A stretch of DNA of 32,422 bases, taken from IMG/VR virus record IMGVR_UViG_3300032311_000392, positions 1 through 32,422 of that record. One strand, given 5' to 3'. Every line of letters starts with the position of its first letter. The stretch's first letter is position 1. The position numbers and the translations under genes were made by a program. This DNA comes from a virus. The notes beneath the pieces were generated by a model. It did no database searches. It worked only from the letters and a program-made list of their open reading frames with translations, and was not told the DNA's origin. Of the stretch, positions 7,471 to 15,943 are shown one piece after another.

Positions 7471-10400
7471 TTAGAAAAATAAGAAAAAGTTAGAGTTAGA
7501 TGATGAATAAGAAGGTATAGTACCATCCATTAGATACGCCCCCGAAAAAGTTCCTTTAGAATTTGTTCCAATTTTCCAATATAAATCTGGAACATAGAAT
7601 GATATATCAGTAGCAGTTATATAGTCAACAGACGTAGTATCAGAAGTTCCTGTATAAATTAAAGAAGCAGGACCAGTCGGAGCGCTACCAGAAATAGTTA
7701 AAACCTTACCTACTGTACCGGTCGCAGTGAACTGCGATACTGTTTGGGTAGTAGTTCCTAATATTATTGAGGAGGCTCCTGTGGAGCCATAGCTGTTGGT
7801 AATATTTTTGAAGATGTTATTTCCAGTAATAGTTAAATTTCCAAGACCTCCTCCTCCTTGGTCGATAGTAATACCGCTATAGTTAACTCCCCCTCCTGTA
7901 AAAGTTTTGGGGGATGCACTAGTTAGTTTAATAGTTCCAGTGCCAGTTACGGTAAGATTTGTTGGAGTAAAAACAGTCCACGCCGCAGTAAAAGAAAGAG
8001 TCCAAAGCCCAGACCCCATCGCCAATGTTCGAACGTTTGAGTTATTAGTATCTACACCGCCAATTGTAACATTTTTATCATTAGCATTAAAAGTTCCGTA
8101 GATTAAGCTTATGAAATTACCCACTATCGCATCAGCGAGAGTAACAGAGCCTCCAGGTGCGGTGATATTTATAGTTCCCGTAAAAGGACCGGCTCCTGCG
8201 CTTCTAATGGTCTGCGATCCGCGACCTGAAAAATATATATTACCTGTGCCGCTAATAATAACTCCGGAACCATTAATCCAATCTCCATAGATTTGAGGTG
8301 TTGTTGCTCCTATATCTAGCGTCATTGTATTGGTTGTGCGGCCTGACATGTTGATGGTGCCAATATTCCAAGCCCAATCCATTATAATAGTTGCACCTGA
8401 ATTTAAGTTTGCTGACTCAATCCAAGCAGTATCTTGAGCTAAAGGAAAATTATTTAAGTCAGCTGTACCACCACTTGTAGTGGTCCATGCAGTATCCCCC
8501 CAATATCCGCCAGCAGCAAGATTCCAGTATTTATTTGTCCCTGCGTTAAATGTGATGCCACTATTTCCTTTGCAATCGCCAAAGCGTGTCCCACTAATAG
8601 GAGCGGCAGCGCCCACTATGGCGATATCCCTGAAGTCAATATCAGCTGAGCCAGCGGCGAATGCACCGACTGTCATTGTGCGTGTTGTTCCAATGGTGTC
8701 AGACCTCAGAAAATTGCGATAAGTTGCACCGTCACCCGCTGAAAGTGTTAGAGTTCCTGTAATAGTTTGATTGGCGGAAAAGGTTATAAAGGAAATTCCA
8801 AAGCCACCTGCACCAACTTTCCCAGCAATGGAAAGATTAGCAAAGGTATTTGCGCCTCCTATGTTAATTATACCGTTATAAATTGAGGTGAGAGATACAT
8901 TGTTATATGAAAGGCCTCCCAATTGATAGTCGCTACTAGATGATGAGAGAAGAAGGGTTGATGTCCCAGCGTTAAAAGTCAGGTTCGTTGTAGAAGAAAA
9001 ATTACTATTACAATCTACTGTGCTGGAGCCAAAATTAACAACACGAGTGGCTGTCCCTACAAAGGTAAAGAGCGCGGCGTAAAATGTATAATTTCCAGTA
9101 TCAAATGTTCCGGCGGTAATTCTCCAGAAAAAACCAATTTCCGTAGACCCCAAGGTCCACCCGCTGCCAACTCCGTTGACTTCAATGGTGTTGCCTGTTG
9201 GACAATATGCGCCATTGGGGGTGTAGACTTTCCCAGTTGAAGAGCCAGAAAGAGTTATCGTGCCATTCCATGTATATAATTGTGTCATTCCAGTTGTAGG
9301 GAAGGTTAGATTTCCATGAACCGCCAGCGGGGCAGTTCCTGCAAAAGAAACGTTTCCAGAATTAGGACCAGTAACGGTCAAAGACCCGCAACGAAGTTGC
9401 GTAGCGGTAAGGGTAACTGTGTAGGCGGTGGCGTTGGACGCAGAGTTAAAAATCACAGCATCAGCAGACGTAGGCACAGACGCGCCGCCAGAACCGCCAG
9501 ACGTTGCAGACCAGTTCGTGGTAGTCGTGGCATCCCAAGTACCATTTCCACCACGCCAATAGCGAGTAACAGGGGTAGGAGCGGCAGTCAATATAGCGTT
9601 AGTTCCGCCAGTGCTATTTACCCCGGCATAGAACTCCCCTGGAGATGTAGCGCTGATTGTGATAGTTCCAAGCGCAAGATAATCTACCCCTGAGACGCGA
9701 GCGCCGGCAATAGTTAGCAAGGCGGTGCCCGTGACAGTGACTACGTTGCCAGCTGTGCCTGTGACTGTCCATGCTCCAAAGGTTTGTGTTGTAGTACCCA
9801 GCGCAATAGTATGAGCAACTGTTTTAGTCGAAGCAATTTCGCTAAAATTATTATTACCAGAGATAGTTAGAGTAGAAGAACTACCTCCTGCACCACCAAT
9901 AGTGAGCTTATTATAAGAAAGACCAGCCCCGGCAAAGGTACGAGAGACAGCAGAGTTATCAGTTAAGATTATATTTGCTGTACCCATATATAAAGTTAAA
10001 CCTCCAGCTGGAGCGAAAAAAATACTTCCAGTACCTGTGAGAGTCCAGGTTCCTGAACCCATATATAAAGTAGCAGTTCCAGTACTAAACCCTGAAACTG
10101 TAACATTATTACTGCCAACGATAAAAGTACCAGAAGATAGTACTAATGTACTAGAAGAAGTAAAGGAGCCAGAAAGTTGAACTGTTCCTGTCACAGGATT
10201 AAAATTAATAGGGAAATTAAAAGTTACCCCATTACTAGTAATAGTTTGTGTGCTTGCAGCACCAAAATTAAGAGTACCTGTAGTAGTACTTGTGCTAACT
10301 CCTGTACCGAATAACCAGTCTCCGTGAACATAAGGAAGGTTAGTACTTATAGATAAAGTCATAGCAGTAGTACGAGTAGAAGCATTAAAAGTACCTATAT

Positions 10401-12696
10401 TCCAAGCTTTATCAATAGTAATAAGACCAGTCACGCTACCTGTATTATTAAATCTTGCTGTATCTTGGGCTAGAGGAAAATTGTTAATGTTTGGTGATTC
10501 GAGAGTTACACCGTTATCATTAGCTAAATTAGTACACCAACCAATAGCAGACCAGTTTTGAGCTCCGGCTAAGTTCCAGTATACCGTTTTTGGGGATGGA
10601 AAAGTAATACCACTATTATTACCACAATTACCAGCACGAGTAGGGGCTGTTCCAGCAGCTGTACCTGCGATTGCAATATATTTGAAGTCACAATCCTGTG
10701 CTGATAGAGTGCCAACAGTTAAGATACGCTGAACTGCTCCAGTACTAATAGAGTTTGTTTGTACAGAGATGCGTCGTACAGCAGTAGCTCCAGCACATGT
10801 GAAGGTACCTGTTATAGTTTGGTTAGCCGCAAAAGTAAGTAGTGTAAGACCTACTGCTGCAGGAGGTGTAACTGATAAGTTAGCAAAGGTATTTGCTCCA
10901 GTTATATTATAAGTAGTCCCTGCGGTTGATGTAATATTCACGTTATTAAAAGTTTTACCTCCACCTACAAAAGCACTAGTAGTAGAAGTTATATTAATAG
11001 TAGAGGAACCTGCATTAAATGATAGGTTTGGATTTCCAAAGCTAACTGCGGTTGACCCTAATAGAGAAAGAGTACTCGAACCAAGGTTAATGGCACATGG
11101 GTAAGCAGTACTAGTTTGAATACGGGCAGCACTTACTGCTTGGCCATTAGTATTAAAGGTACCATGGTCGACAGTAATAATTGAGCTACCTATATTTAAA
11201 GCATCTGCAAGTTGAACAACGCCTCCAATACTTGAAATAGTTATAGCACTAGCAAAAGTTTTTCCTGCTGAAGTAATAGTTTGATTATTACGCCCTGAAA
11301 AAGTAATAATAGCAGAACCTGATAGTGTAGTAAGAGAGCCATTTTTCCAATCACCATATATAGTAACTGCAGCAGCAGTTGAAGCAGTCATAGAGGTTGT
11401 ACGAGAGGACATATCGACCGTAGGGAGCCATCCATAAACAGAATTAAATGTAATTACAGAAAGTGAGCCTCCTACACCACTACTATTATCAAATTTTGCA
11501 ATATCTTGAGGAAGAGGGAATGCAGCATAAGTAGCAGCACCTCCAGAAGTTAGAGACCAGCCAAGAGAGTTCCAAGCACCGGTACTTAGAGAGCTACCCC
11601 AATATACAGTCTTCTGTGCATCGAAAGTAATACCTTTACAACCACCCAAGTTTCCTATTCTAGTTCCGCTAATTGGAGCGGCAGTTCCGTTTACATATAC
11701 ATTCTTAAAGTCTATATTAGTTAAGTTTGTTGTACCATTACAAGTAACAATTCCCGCTACTAATGAAGTCGATCCATAATATAAAAATTGAACACGAGAC
11801 ATTGCAAGATACGTAGGGTCTGTTGTAGTATAAAACTGTCCATTAATTGTTAAAGGTGATGTATTAAATGTAATAGACCTATAAATAGTATTATTACTAG
11901 ATGTTAGTATTCTAAGGTCATTAAAGGTGAGTAGATTTAACAAGGATGCATTTGAAGTACCGCCGTAAAGATATACATTATAAAAAGTAGTATTTATAGT
12001 CGAGCTTACCCCAGTTATACTTCCAGTATAAATAGTAGAGGTATTTGGGGTAAAGGTAAAATTTGTAGTTCCATTGAAAATTATATTATCTGTATAATGA
12101 GTTGTGCTGTTTAAAGTTAAAGATTTAACAAGTGCTCCGCTCACTGATATACTAGCGCAAAATAAATAACCGCTACTAATAGTTACCGCACCTGCGGTTA
12201 TTGTTATAGCAGGACTTCCATAGAAATAAGCACCAAATAGTGACCAAGCACCTCCTACGCCATTAAAGTTTATGAGTGTATAGTCAGTAGCAATAGTATC
12301 TGGGTGATATATGTAGTTACCAGTTGTTGTTGCAGATAAATTTACATTACTAGGAGCAATAGCCCAGATCATAGACTCGGATATTATATAATTGCCGTAG
12401 ACAGTTAGGGCAGTACCTCCAGTAAGTGTGCCAGCATACCAAGATGGACTTGTCGGATATCCAGTAGAAGCATTAATTGCTCCAGAGCCTGCAAAAGAAA
12501 GATTAAAACAAGATAGAGACCCTGACATTGTGCAGGTTCCTGTACCAGAGTTAGCATCAAAGTAAACATTATCAGCCGCAGTAGGCGCAGAAAACCCGCC
12601 AGCACCCCCACTGGAGTTAGACCAGTTTGCAGTGTTAGTTGTATCCCAAGTACCTGTACCACCGTTGACTGCGCCTGTCCAATATCTATCGGCCAT
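7471..12696 (-). CDS. Giant five-module fibre/adhesin-like structural protein
   Basis: A 1741-aa protein rich in Gly, Ser, Thr and Asn with regular beta-strand-like patterns and no signal peptide, cysteine framework or enzyme motif. It is built from five modules of about 340 residues, starting near residues 1, 362, 702, 1042 and 1385, each opening with a YW...W motif. Modules 1 and 4 begin with RYW..G..GTWD and NWS; modules 2, 3 and 5 begin with a K.YW or N.YW form followed by FPL.QD. Before modules 2, 3 and 5 runs a linker like ISGTR.G..KG..GITF. Such proteins are typically long beta-helical tail appendages or virion surface proteins. It starts by a TAATG overlap with the 101-aa gene and ends in FFLFF. 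Modules 4 and 5 are visibly richer in G+C, suggesting separate origin. The exact role is unknown. Confidence 0.8.
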   Translation of the reverse strand: MADRYWTGAVNGGTGTWDTTNTANWSNSSGGAGGFSAPTAADNVYFDANSGTGTCTMSGSLSCFNLSFAGSGAINASTGYPTSPSWYAGTLTGGTALTVYGNYIISESMIWAIAPSNVNLSATTTGNYIYHPDTIATDYTLINFNGVGGAWSLFGAYFYGSPAITITAGAVTISSGYLFCASISVSGALVKSLTLNSTTHYTDNIIFNGTTNFTFTPNTSTIYTGSITGVSSTINTTFYNVYLYGGTSNASLLNLLTFNDLRILTSSNNTIYRSITFNTSPLTINGQFYTTTDPTYLAMSRVQFLYYGSTSLVAGIVTCNGTTNLTNIDFKNVYVNGTAAPISGTRIGNLGGCKGITFDAQKTVYWGSSLSTGAWNSLGWSLTSGGAATYAAFPLPQDIAKFDNSSGVGGSLSVITFNSVYGWLPTVDMSSRTTSMTASTAAAVTIYGDWKNGSLTTLSGSAIITFSGRNNQTITSAGKTFASAITISSIGGVVQLADALNIGSSIITVDHGTFNTNGQAVSAARIQTSTAYPCAINLGSSTLSLLGSTAVSFGNPNLSFNAGSSTINITSTTSAFVGGGKTFNNVNITSTAGTTYNITGANTFANLSVTPPAAVGLTLLTFAANQTITGTFTCAGATAVRRISVQTNSISTGAVQRILTVGTLSAQDCDFKYIAIAGTAAGTAPTRAGNCGNNSGITFPSPKTVYWNLAGAQNWSAIGWCTNLANDNGVTLESPNINNFPLAQDTARFNNTGSVTGLITIDKAWNIGTFNASTRTTAMTLSISTNLPYVHGDWLFGTGVSTSTTTGTLNFGAASTQTITSNGVTFNFPINFNPVTGTVQLSGSFTSSSTLVLSSGTFIVGSNNVTVSGFSTGTATLYMGSGTWTLTGTGSIFFAPAGGLTLYMGTANIILTDNSAVSRTFAGAGLSYNKLTIGGAGGSSSTLTISGNNNFSEIASTKTVAHTIALGTTTQTFGAWTVTGTAGNVVTVTGTALLTIAGARVSGVDYLALGTITISATSPGEFYAGVNSTGGTNAILTAAPTPVTRYWRGGNGTWDATTTTNWSATSGGSGGASVPTSADAVIFNSASNATAYTVTLTATQLRCGSLTVTGPNSGNVSFAGTAPLAVHGNLTFPTTGMTQLYTWNGTITLSGSSTGKVYTPNGAYCPTGNTIEVNGVGSGWTLGSTEIGFFWRITAGTFDTGNYTFYAALFTFVGTATRVVNFGSSTVDCNSNFSSTTNLTFNAGTSTLLLSSSSSDYQLGGLSYNNVSLTSIYNGIINIGGANTFANLSIAGKVGAGGFGISFITFSANQTITGTLTLSAGDGATYRNFLRSDTIGTTRTMTVGAFAAGSADIDFRDIAIVGAAAPISGTRFGDCKGNSGITFNAGTNKYWNLAAGGYWGDTAWTTTSGGTADLNNFPLAQDTAWIESANLNSGATIIMDWAWNIGTINMSGRTTNTMTLDIGATTPQIYGDWINGSGVIISGTGNIYFSGRGSQTIRSAGAGPFTGTINITAPGGSVTLADAIVGNFISLIYGTFNANDKNVTIGGVDTNNSNVRTLAMGSGLWTLSFTAAWTVFTPTNLTVTGTGTIKLTSASPKTFTGGGVNYSGITIDQGGGGLGNLTITGNNIFKNITNSYGSTGASSIILGTTTQTVSQFTATGTVGKVLTISGSAPTGPASLIYTGTSDTTSVDYITATDISFYVPDLYWKIGTNSKGTFSGAYLMDGTIPSYSSSNSNFFLFF

Positions 12697-13001
12697 TAAT
12701 CTACTCTATAATACCATGTATTATTTACTTCAATTAGTTTAGCTCCAGAAGCAGGAACTCCCTGTAGTATTCTATAAGTCTCTCCTGCAATAACTAGCTC
12801 GTCTTTAGGTGAGTTATCTATAGCAGGCTCAGTGCTTACTGGAGGATTAGTTACATATTCATACCACCTATTATAACGTTCATCTTTCATCTCTTCTATT
12901 TGCTCTTGTGTTAGAGCATCGAATTGCTCTAATGTAAAATATAGAGCATCTCTATAAAGATAAGGGTCAGTACCTCTTTCAAAATCTATCTTAATATCCA
13001 T
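12696..13001 (-). CDS. Small acidic phage protein, unknown function
   Basis: A 101-aa protein that I do not recognise with confidence. Residues 20-50 are helical and charged (LEQFDALTQEQIEEMKDERYNRWYEYV is the readable core, split here as LEQFDALTQEQIEEM and KDERYNRWYEYV). Residues 68-101 form a small beta-like domain with GETYRILQGVPASG and NNTWYYRVD. AGGAG precedes the ATG at 13001, and its stop overlaps the start of the 1741-aa gene as TAATG, so it is likely co-translated with it. Lying between two fibre genes, it may be a fibre accessory, assembly factor or connector, but that is inference from position only. Confidence 0.75.
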   Translation of the reverse strand: MDIKIDFERGTDPYLYRDALYFTLEQFDALTQEQIEEMKDERYNRWYEYVTNPPVSTEPAIDNSPKDELVIAGETYRILQGVPASGAKLIEVNNTWYYRVD

Positions 13002-13010
13002 TTAAAGCTC

Positions 13011-14705
13011 CTATGCTGAGGCGACACAGCGCCATTTTGATGTAGTTGAATTATAAACAAAACCAATATCTAATCTATTGGTTGTTACTGTTGTAGTTGG
13101 TAGTGCTACTGTTGAAGCTTCAAAGTTAGCACCTCCAGAAATTCCTGTTAAGGCGATAGCCCCAGTTCCTGTTATTGCAAGCCAAAGTTTTTGTCCATTG
13201 ACAGGGGTACCAGTAGTTGTAAAAGATGTAATAGCTACAGACTGTCCTGTAATAACCATCATGTCATATAAATCTGTATTCAAAGAGGGTGTACCACTAT
13301 TTGCAGTACTAGTAAGAACTCTAGGTTGTAAAGGAGAGGTCCAAGAAAGATTACCACTTCCATCTGTTCTTATAGAAGAATTAGCAGACCCCCCTGTTAA
13401 TATAACATTAGTATTACTACCAAGAGTTACGGTTCCTGAAAAAGTAGGAGAGGCTTTATTGGCCTTAGCACTATCTAGAGTACTATAAGTGGAGTAGTCG
13501 TTAGAACGAGCTGATGTCAGTGTTACTCCATCATTAGCGCTATAGTTAGTTGTTAGAGTAGTATAAGTGGTATAATCATTTGAACGTGCTGAAAGTAAAG
13601 TAGCGCTATCATTAGCTACTAGAGTAGTATAAGTAGTATAATCATTTGAACGTGCTGAAAGTAAAGTAGCGCTATCATTAGCTACTAGAGTAGTATAAGT
13701 AGTATAATCATTAGAGCGAGCACTAAGAAGGGTAGAACCATCATTAGAATATGCGGAAGTTAGTGTTACTCCATCATTAGCACTATAGTTAGTTGTTAAG
13801 GTAGAGTAAGTGGTGTAGTCATTAGCGCGAAGTTCAACGCCATTAGAGTATACAGATATAGCATTAGCTATATTTAATCTTAAATTAGCATATCCAAAAC
13901 TAGGAGAAGCTATATTAACAGTATTATTACCTTCTAAATCAATAGTATAATTACCAAATAACATCCAGTCTTTTGAAACTGCAGAACGTACAAGCCCCGC
14001 ATGGCTATTTGCAGTCCCATTCCAGTAATGACCATATACACCTATATCTATCGCATCATTAAGAGTATTATTAGCAGCTAAAGATAGTAGGGAGTCTCCA
14101 AGACTAACTGTATTAGATACAAGTAGTGTATTACTACCAGTTAAGTATAAATTACCTCGTATAGTTACGTCAGATTGAAAAGTAACCGGATTATTTGTAA
14201 TAGCATTTATACTATTAGATAAAGTAGTATAAGTGGTGTAGTCGTTAGAACGAGCTGAAGCTAAGGTTACTCCGTCATTAGCGCTATAATTAGCTGTTAG
14301 AGTAGTATAAGTAGAATAGTCGTTAGAACGTGCTGAAAGAAGAGTAGTAGCGTCGTTTGAGTAGGCAGAAGTTAACGTTACTCCATCATTAGCTGTTAGA
14401 GTAGTATAAGTGGTGTAGTCATTAGCGCTATAATTAGCTGTTAGAGTAGTATAAGTGGTGTAGTCGTTAGAACGAGCTGAAGCTAAGGTTACTCCGTCAT
14501 TAGCGCTATAAGCACTTAATAGGGTAATATAAGTGCTATAGTCATTAGCACGTAATTCAACACCATTAGAATATATAGTTCCTGATACTACATTACCCGT
14601 AGATAATCCATCACCGACTGTAATAGTGGCGTTAGAAGCAATCTCAAACTTACCAGTAGCGTCAATACCAAGACCGCCTAGGTATTTATCTACGCGAGTT
14701 ACCAT
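13011..14705 (-). CDS. Tail fibre protein with hendecad stalk and C-terminal head domain
   Basis: A 564-aa fibre. After a 48-residue N-terminus come 11-residue repeats (NDYTTYTTLTA, NDGVTLTSAYS and relatives) at about 49-167 and again at 290-412, consistent with a trimeric coiled-coil-like stalk. Between them, residues 171-290 hold a module (SDVTIRGNLYLTG, GDSLLSLAANN, DIGVYGHYWNG, SKDWMLFG, VYSNGVELRA) that also occurs twice in the 1665-aa fibre and resembles modules of marine phage structural proteins. Then ANKASPTFSGTV, a classic tail-fibre motif, leads to a C-terminal beta domain ending in KWRCVASA, likely the tip. There is AAGGAAGGG upstream and a TAATG overlap with the preceding small gene. 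A 66-bp unit is tandemly duplicated inside the stalk. No chaperone or intramolecular protease domain is seen. Confidence 0.85.
   Translation of the reverse strand: MVTRVDKYLGGLGIDATGKFEIASNATITVGDGLSTGNVVSGTIYSNGVELRANDYSTYITLLSAYSANDGVTLASARSNDYTTYTTLTANYSANDYTTYTTLTANDGVTLTSAYSNDATTLLSARSNDYSTYTTLTANYSANDGVTLASARSNDYTTYTTLSNSINAITNNPVTFQSDVTIRGNLYLTGSNTLLVSNTVSLGDSLLSLAANNTLNDAIDIGVYGHYWNGTANSHAGLVRSAVSKDWMLFGNYTIDLEGNNTVNIASPSFGYANLRLNIANAISVYSNGVELRANDYTTYSTLTTNYSANDGVTLTSAYSNDGSTLLSARSNDYTTYTTLVANDSATLLSARSNDYTTYTTLVANDSATLLSARSNDYTTYTTLTTNYSANDGVTLTSARSNDYSTYSTLDSAKANKASPTFSGTVTLGSNTNVILTGGSANSSIRTDGSGNLSWTSPLQPRVLTSTANSGTPSLNTDLYDMMVITGQSVAITSFTTTGTPVNGQKLWLAITGTGAIALTGISGGANFEASTVALPTTTVTTNRLDIGFVYNSTTSKWRCVASA
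13556..13687 (-). repeat. Two tandem copies of a 66-bp unit in fibre stalk
   Basis: Units begin at 13556 and 13622, differ at about one base, and a third partial copy begins at 13688. Each unit encodes 22 residues, or two hendecads. The near identity points to a very recent duplication. Confidence 0.85.
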
Positions 14706-15022
14706 TATTTACCCTTCCTTTTAGAAGAAGCACCTGTTGGTACAAAAACAGGAGAACCACTACCTTCACCTTTTTTAGAAGCTCCGGCCTCCGCTTGAGC
14801 AGCTCTTTTGCGACGAACAAAAGATGCTATACCTTCTTTTCCTAGTTTACGAGCTTTATCTCTAGAAAGGCATGCAGCATATGGGTCTCCGGGTTCTCCT
14901 TCTCCACATTTGCCAATACGATTACCCGCAGAGTTGTAACGGTCCCAACCACCGCCACCAACTCCACCAGTCTTACCAGTCCCAAACCAAGCTTGTAATC
15001 CGCTACGAGGTTTCTTAGACAT
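14705..15022 (-). CDS. Small basic protein, probable marine-phage conserved family
   Basis: A 105-aa, strongly basic protein. A Gly-rich N-terminus with the motif GGGGWDRYNSAGNRIGKCG is followed by PYAACLSRDKARKLGKEG and FVRRKRAAQAEAG, with a Lys/Ser/Gly tail. I recall similar small basic proteins (a GW-type segment, IGKCG, then a K.A..LGK..IASFVRRKR helix) in aquatic phages and large viruses, but I cannot name a function. Two cysteines (in GKCGE and AACLS) could bind metal. It overlaps both neighbours as TAATG (15022 and 14705), so it belongs to the tiny-gene cassette 14705-15551. DNA binding or virion association is inferred from charge only. Confidence 0.8.
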   Translation of the reverse strand: MSKKPRSGLQAWFGTGKTGGVGGGGWDRYNSAGNRIGKCGEGEPGDPYAACLSRDKARKLGKEGIASFVRRKRAAQAEAGASKKGEGSGSPVFVPTGASSKRKGK

Positions 15023-15231
15023 TATTTTTTCTTACGAGCCTTAATGCCTTTATACATTGCAGCTGCTGCAACAGCGGCCCCTGCTTCAGCACTTCCATAT
15101 TGCTCAGCAGCTTTTGCAGCTACCTTTTCAAAAGCCTTACCTTTTTTGCCAATATCTTTACCAGCAATAGCTTTCTTGGCTATACTTGATTTTTCTTTTT
15201 TAGTTAATCCTGATGAAGGTGTCTTAGCCAT
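15022..15231 (-). CDS. Tiny Lys/Ala-rich basic protein
   Basis: A 69-aa protein, MAKTPSSGLTKKEKSS at the start and IKARKKK at the end, with an Ala-rich helix (EAGAAVAAAAMYKG) in the middle. The frame can be extended upstream to 15276, but the ATG at 15231 is chosen because AAAGGA lies just before it and the upstream gene ends at 15236. The SSGLTKKEKS start resembles the PSGLTAAQKK stretch of its neighbour, suggesting related peptides. Function is unknown; the charge pattern suggests nucleic-acid binding. Confidence 0.75.
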   Translation of the reverse strand: MAKTPSSGLTKKEKSSIAKKAIAGKDIGKKGKAFEKVAAKAAEQYGSAEAGAAVAAAAMYKGIKARKKK

Positions 15232-15235
15232 GTTC

Positions 15236-15382
15236 TTACTTTCCTTTTTTAGACATAATTGCTTTCTGCAATCCAAGAGGTAGTTTCTTCTGTGCAGCTG
15301 TTAGCCCTGATGGTTCTTTCTTCATCCCAGGCATTTTACCTTCTTTTTTAGTTTTACCAGAGCCGGATTTCATTTTAGCCAT
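15236..15382 (-). CDS. 48-aa Lys-rich peptide
   Basis: ATG at 15382 with AAGGAG upstream, stop TAA at 15236. The product reads MAKMKSGSGKTKKEGK, then PSGLTAAQKKLPLGLQKAI, ending MSKKGK. It has a good ribosome site, a one-base gap to the gene before it (15384) and a four-base gap to the next ATG (15231), so it fills the space perfectly. I recall similar LTAAQKKLP..LQ.AI peptides in aquatic phages, without a known function. Too short for standard gene finders, but well supported by context. Confidence 0.72.
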   Translation of the reverse strand: MAKMKSGSGKTKKEGKMPGMKKEPSGLTAAQKKLPLGLQKAIMSKKGK

Positions 15383-15383
15383 A

Positions 15384-15551
15384 TTATTTATCTCCTTTTT
15401 TAGCAGTACGATATGTACCGCCTCTACGTTTATATTCTTTAACTAGCCAACCATTAGCATAAGCTGACGGATATACATCAAACTTTTGTTTGGCTTCGGA
15501 TTTAACTCTAGAATAAAGAGCTTTATCAGTAGGAATAGCTTTTTGGGTCAT
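15384..15551 (-). CDS. 55-aa basic protein, DUF5872-like
   Basis: ATG at 15551, stop TAA at 15384. The product begins MTQKAIPTDKALYSRVK and has the core KFDVYPSAYANGWLVKEYKR followed by RGGTYRTAKKGDK. The YPSAYANG..VKEYK.RGG pattern is, from memory, that of a small domain (DUF5872-like) shared by aquatic phages and algal giant viruses; its biochemical role is unknown. There is no Shine-Dalgarno sequence, but a good -35/-10 pair ends five bases before the ATG, suggesting a leaderless mRNA. It opens the cassette of four basic micro-genes. Confidence 0.75.
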   Translation of the reverse strand: MTQKAIPTDKALYSRVKSEAKQKFDVYPSAYANGWLVKEYKRRGGTYRTAKKGDK

Positions 15552-15556
15552 ACTAT

Positions 15557-15585
15557 ACTTTACAGATTATTTTCTACGCAGTCAA
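15557..15585 (-). promoter_or_regulatory. Probable leaderless promoter of basic-protein cassette
   Basis: Minus strand TTGACT (15580-15585), exactly 17 bp, TAAAGT (15557-15562), then five bases to the ATG at 15551. It fills the 49-bp gap 15552-15600 and matches the geometry of the site at 32013-32041. The downstream gene has no Shine-Dalgarno sequence. Confidence 0.6.
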
Positions 15586-15600
15586 ATTAAAATTTTGATT

Positions 15601-15930
15601 TTACTCCCAAGGTAGTTTAGGATTAATTATAGAGGGTGGCTTAGCAGCTTCTTCAATTCTTGAGGTTATTAAAGCTTTTGCATCTTCTAATACTGTAGAA
15701 TCTGTATACTGTTCGACCCAACCTATCACTTGTTCTTCTGTAAGATTTTCATAAGGAATATATTCTGAATTTGGGCTGTAGGGTATGTCTGTACGTCCTA
15801 AGATATTAGAACTATATGTCCCGTCTGTCCCCGTATAGTCCCATAAAACTGAAAATATAAGATTTTCTAACGTTTCATAAGTTGGGTAGCAATAAATATT
15901 AGTTATTCTAAATGAGTAATTAATTTCCAT
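15601..15930 (-). CDS. Conserved phage protein of about 109 aa (DUF7936-like)
   Basis: A 109-aa protein. The N-terminal half is beta-rich (SFRITNIYCYPTYETLENL, VLWDYTGTDGTYSSNI), followed by IPYENLTEEQVIGWVEQY, a helix, and a Pro-rich end NPKLPWE. I recall this order (I...CYP.Y....N....W...TGTDGTY, then PYE.LTEEQV.GW, ending PLPW) as a family common in cyanophages and other aquatic phages, beside tail-fibre genes; its role is unknown. AAAGGA lies nine bases before the ATG at 15930. It follows the glycine-rich adhesin genes directly. Confidence 0.82.
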   Translation of the reverse strand: MEINYSFRITNIYCYPTYETLENLIFSVLWDYTGTDGTYSSNILGRTDIPYSPNSEYIPYENLTEEQVIGWVEQYTDSTVLEDAKALITSRIEEAAKPPSIINPKLPWE

Positions 15931-15943
15931 TTTAATTTTTCCT

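Noticed and set aside
13556-14560. CRISPR-like array
   Set aside because: Repeats are contiguous coding hendecads in frame without unique spacers.
15232-15276. Upstream extension of the 69-aa basic protein
   Set aside because: The extension would overlap the 48-aa gene and skip the ATG at 15231 that has AAAGGA in front.
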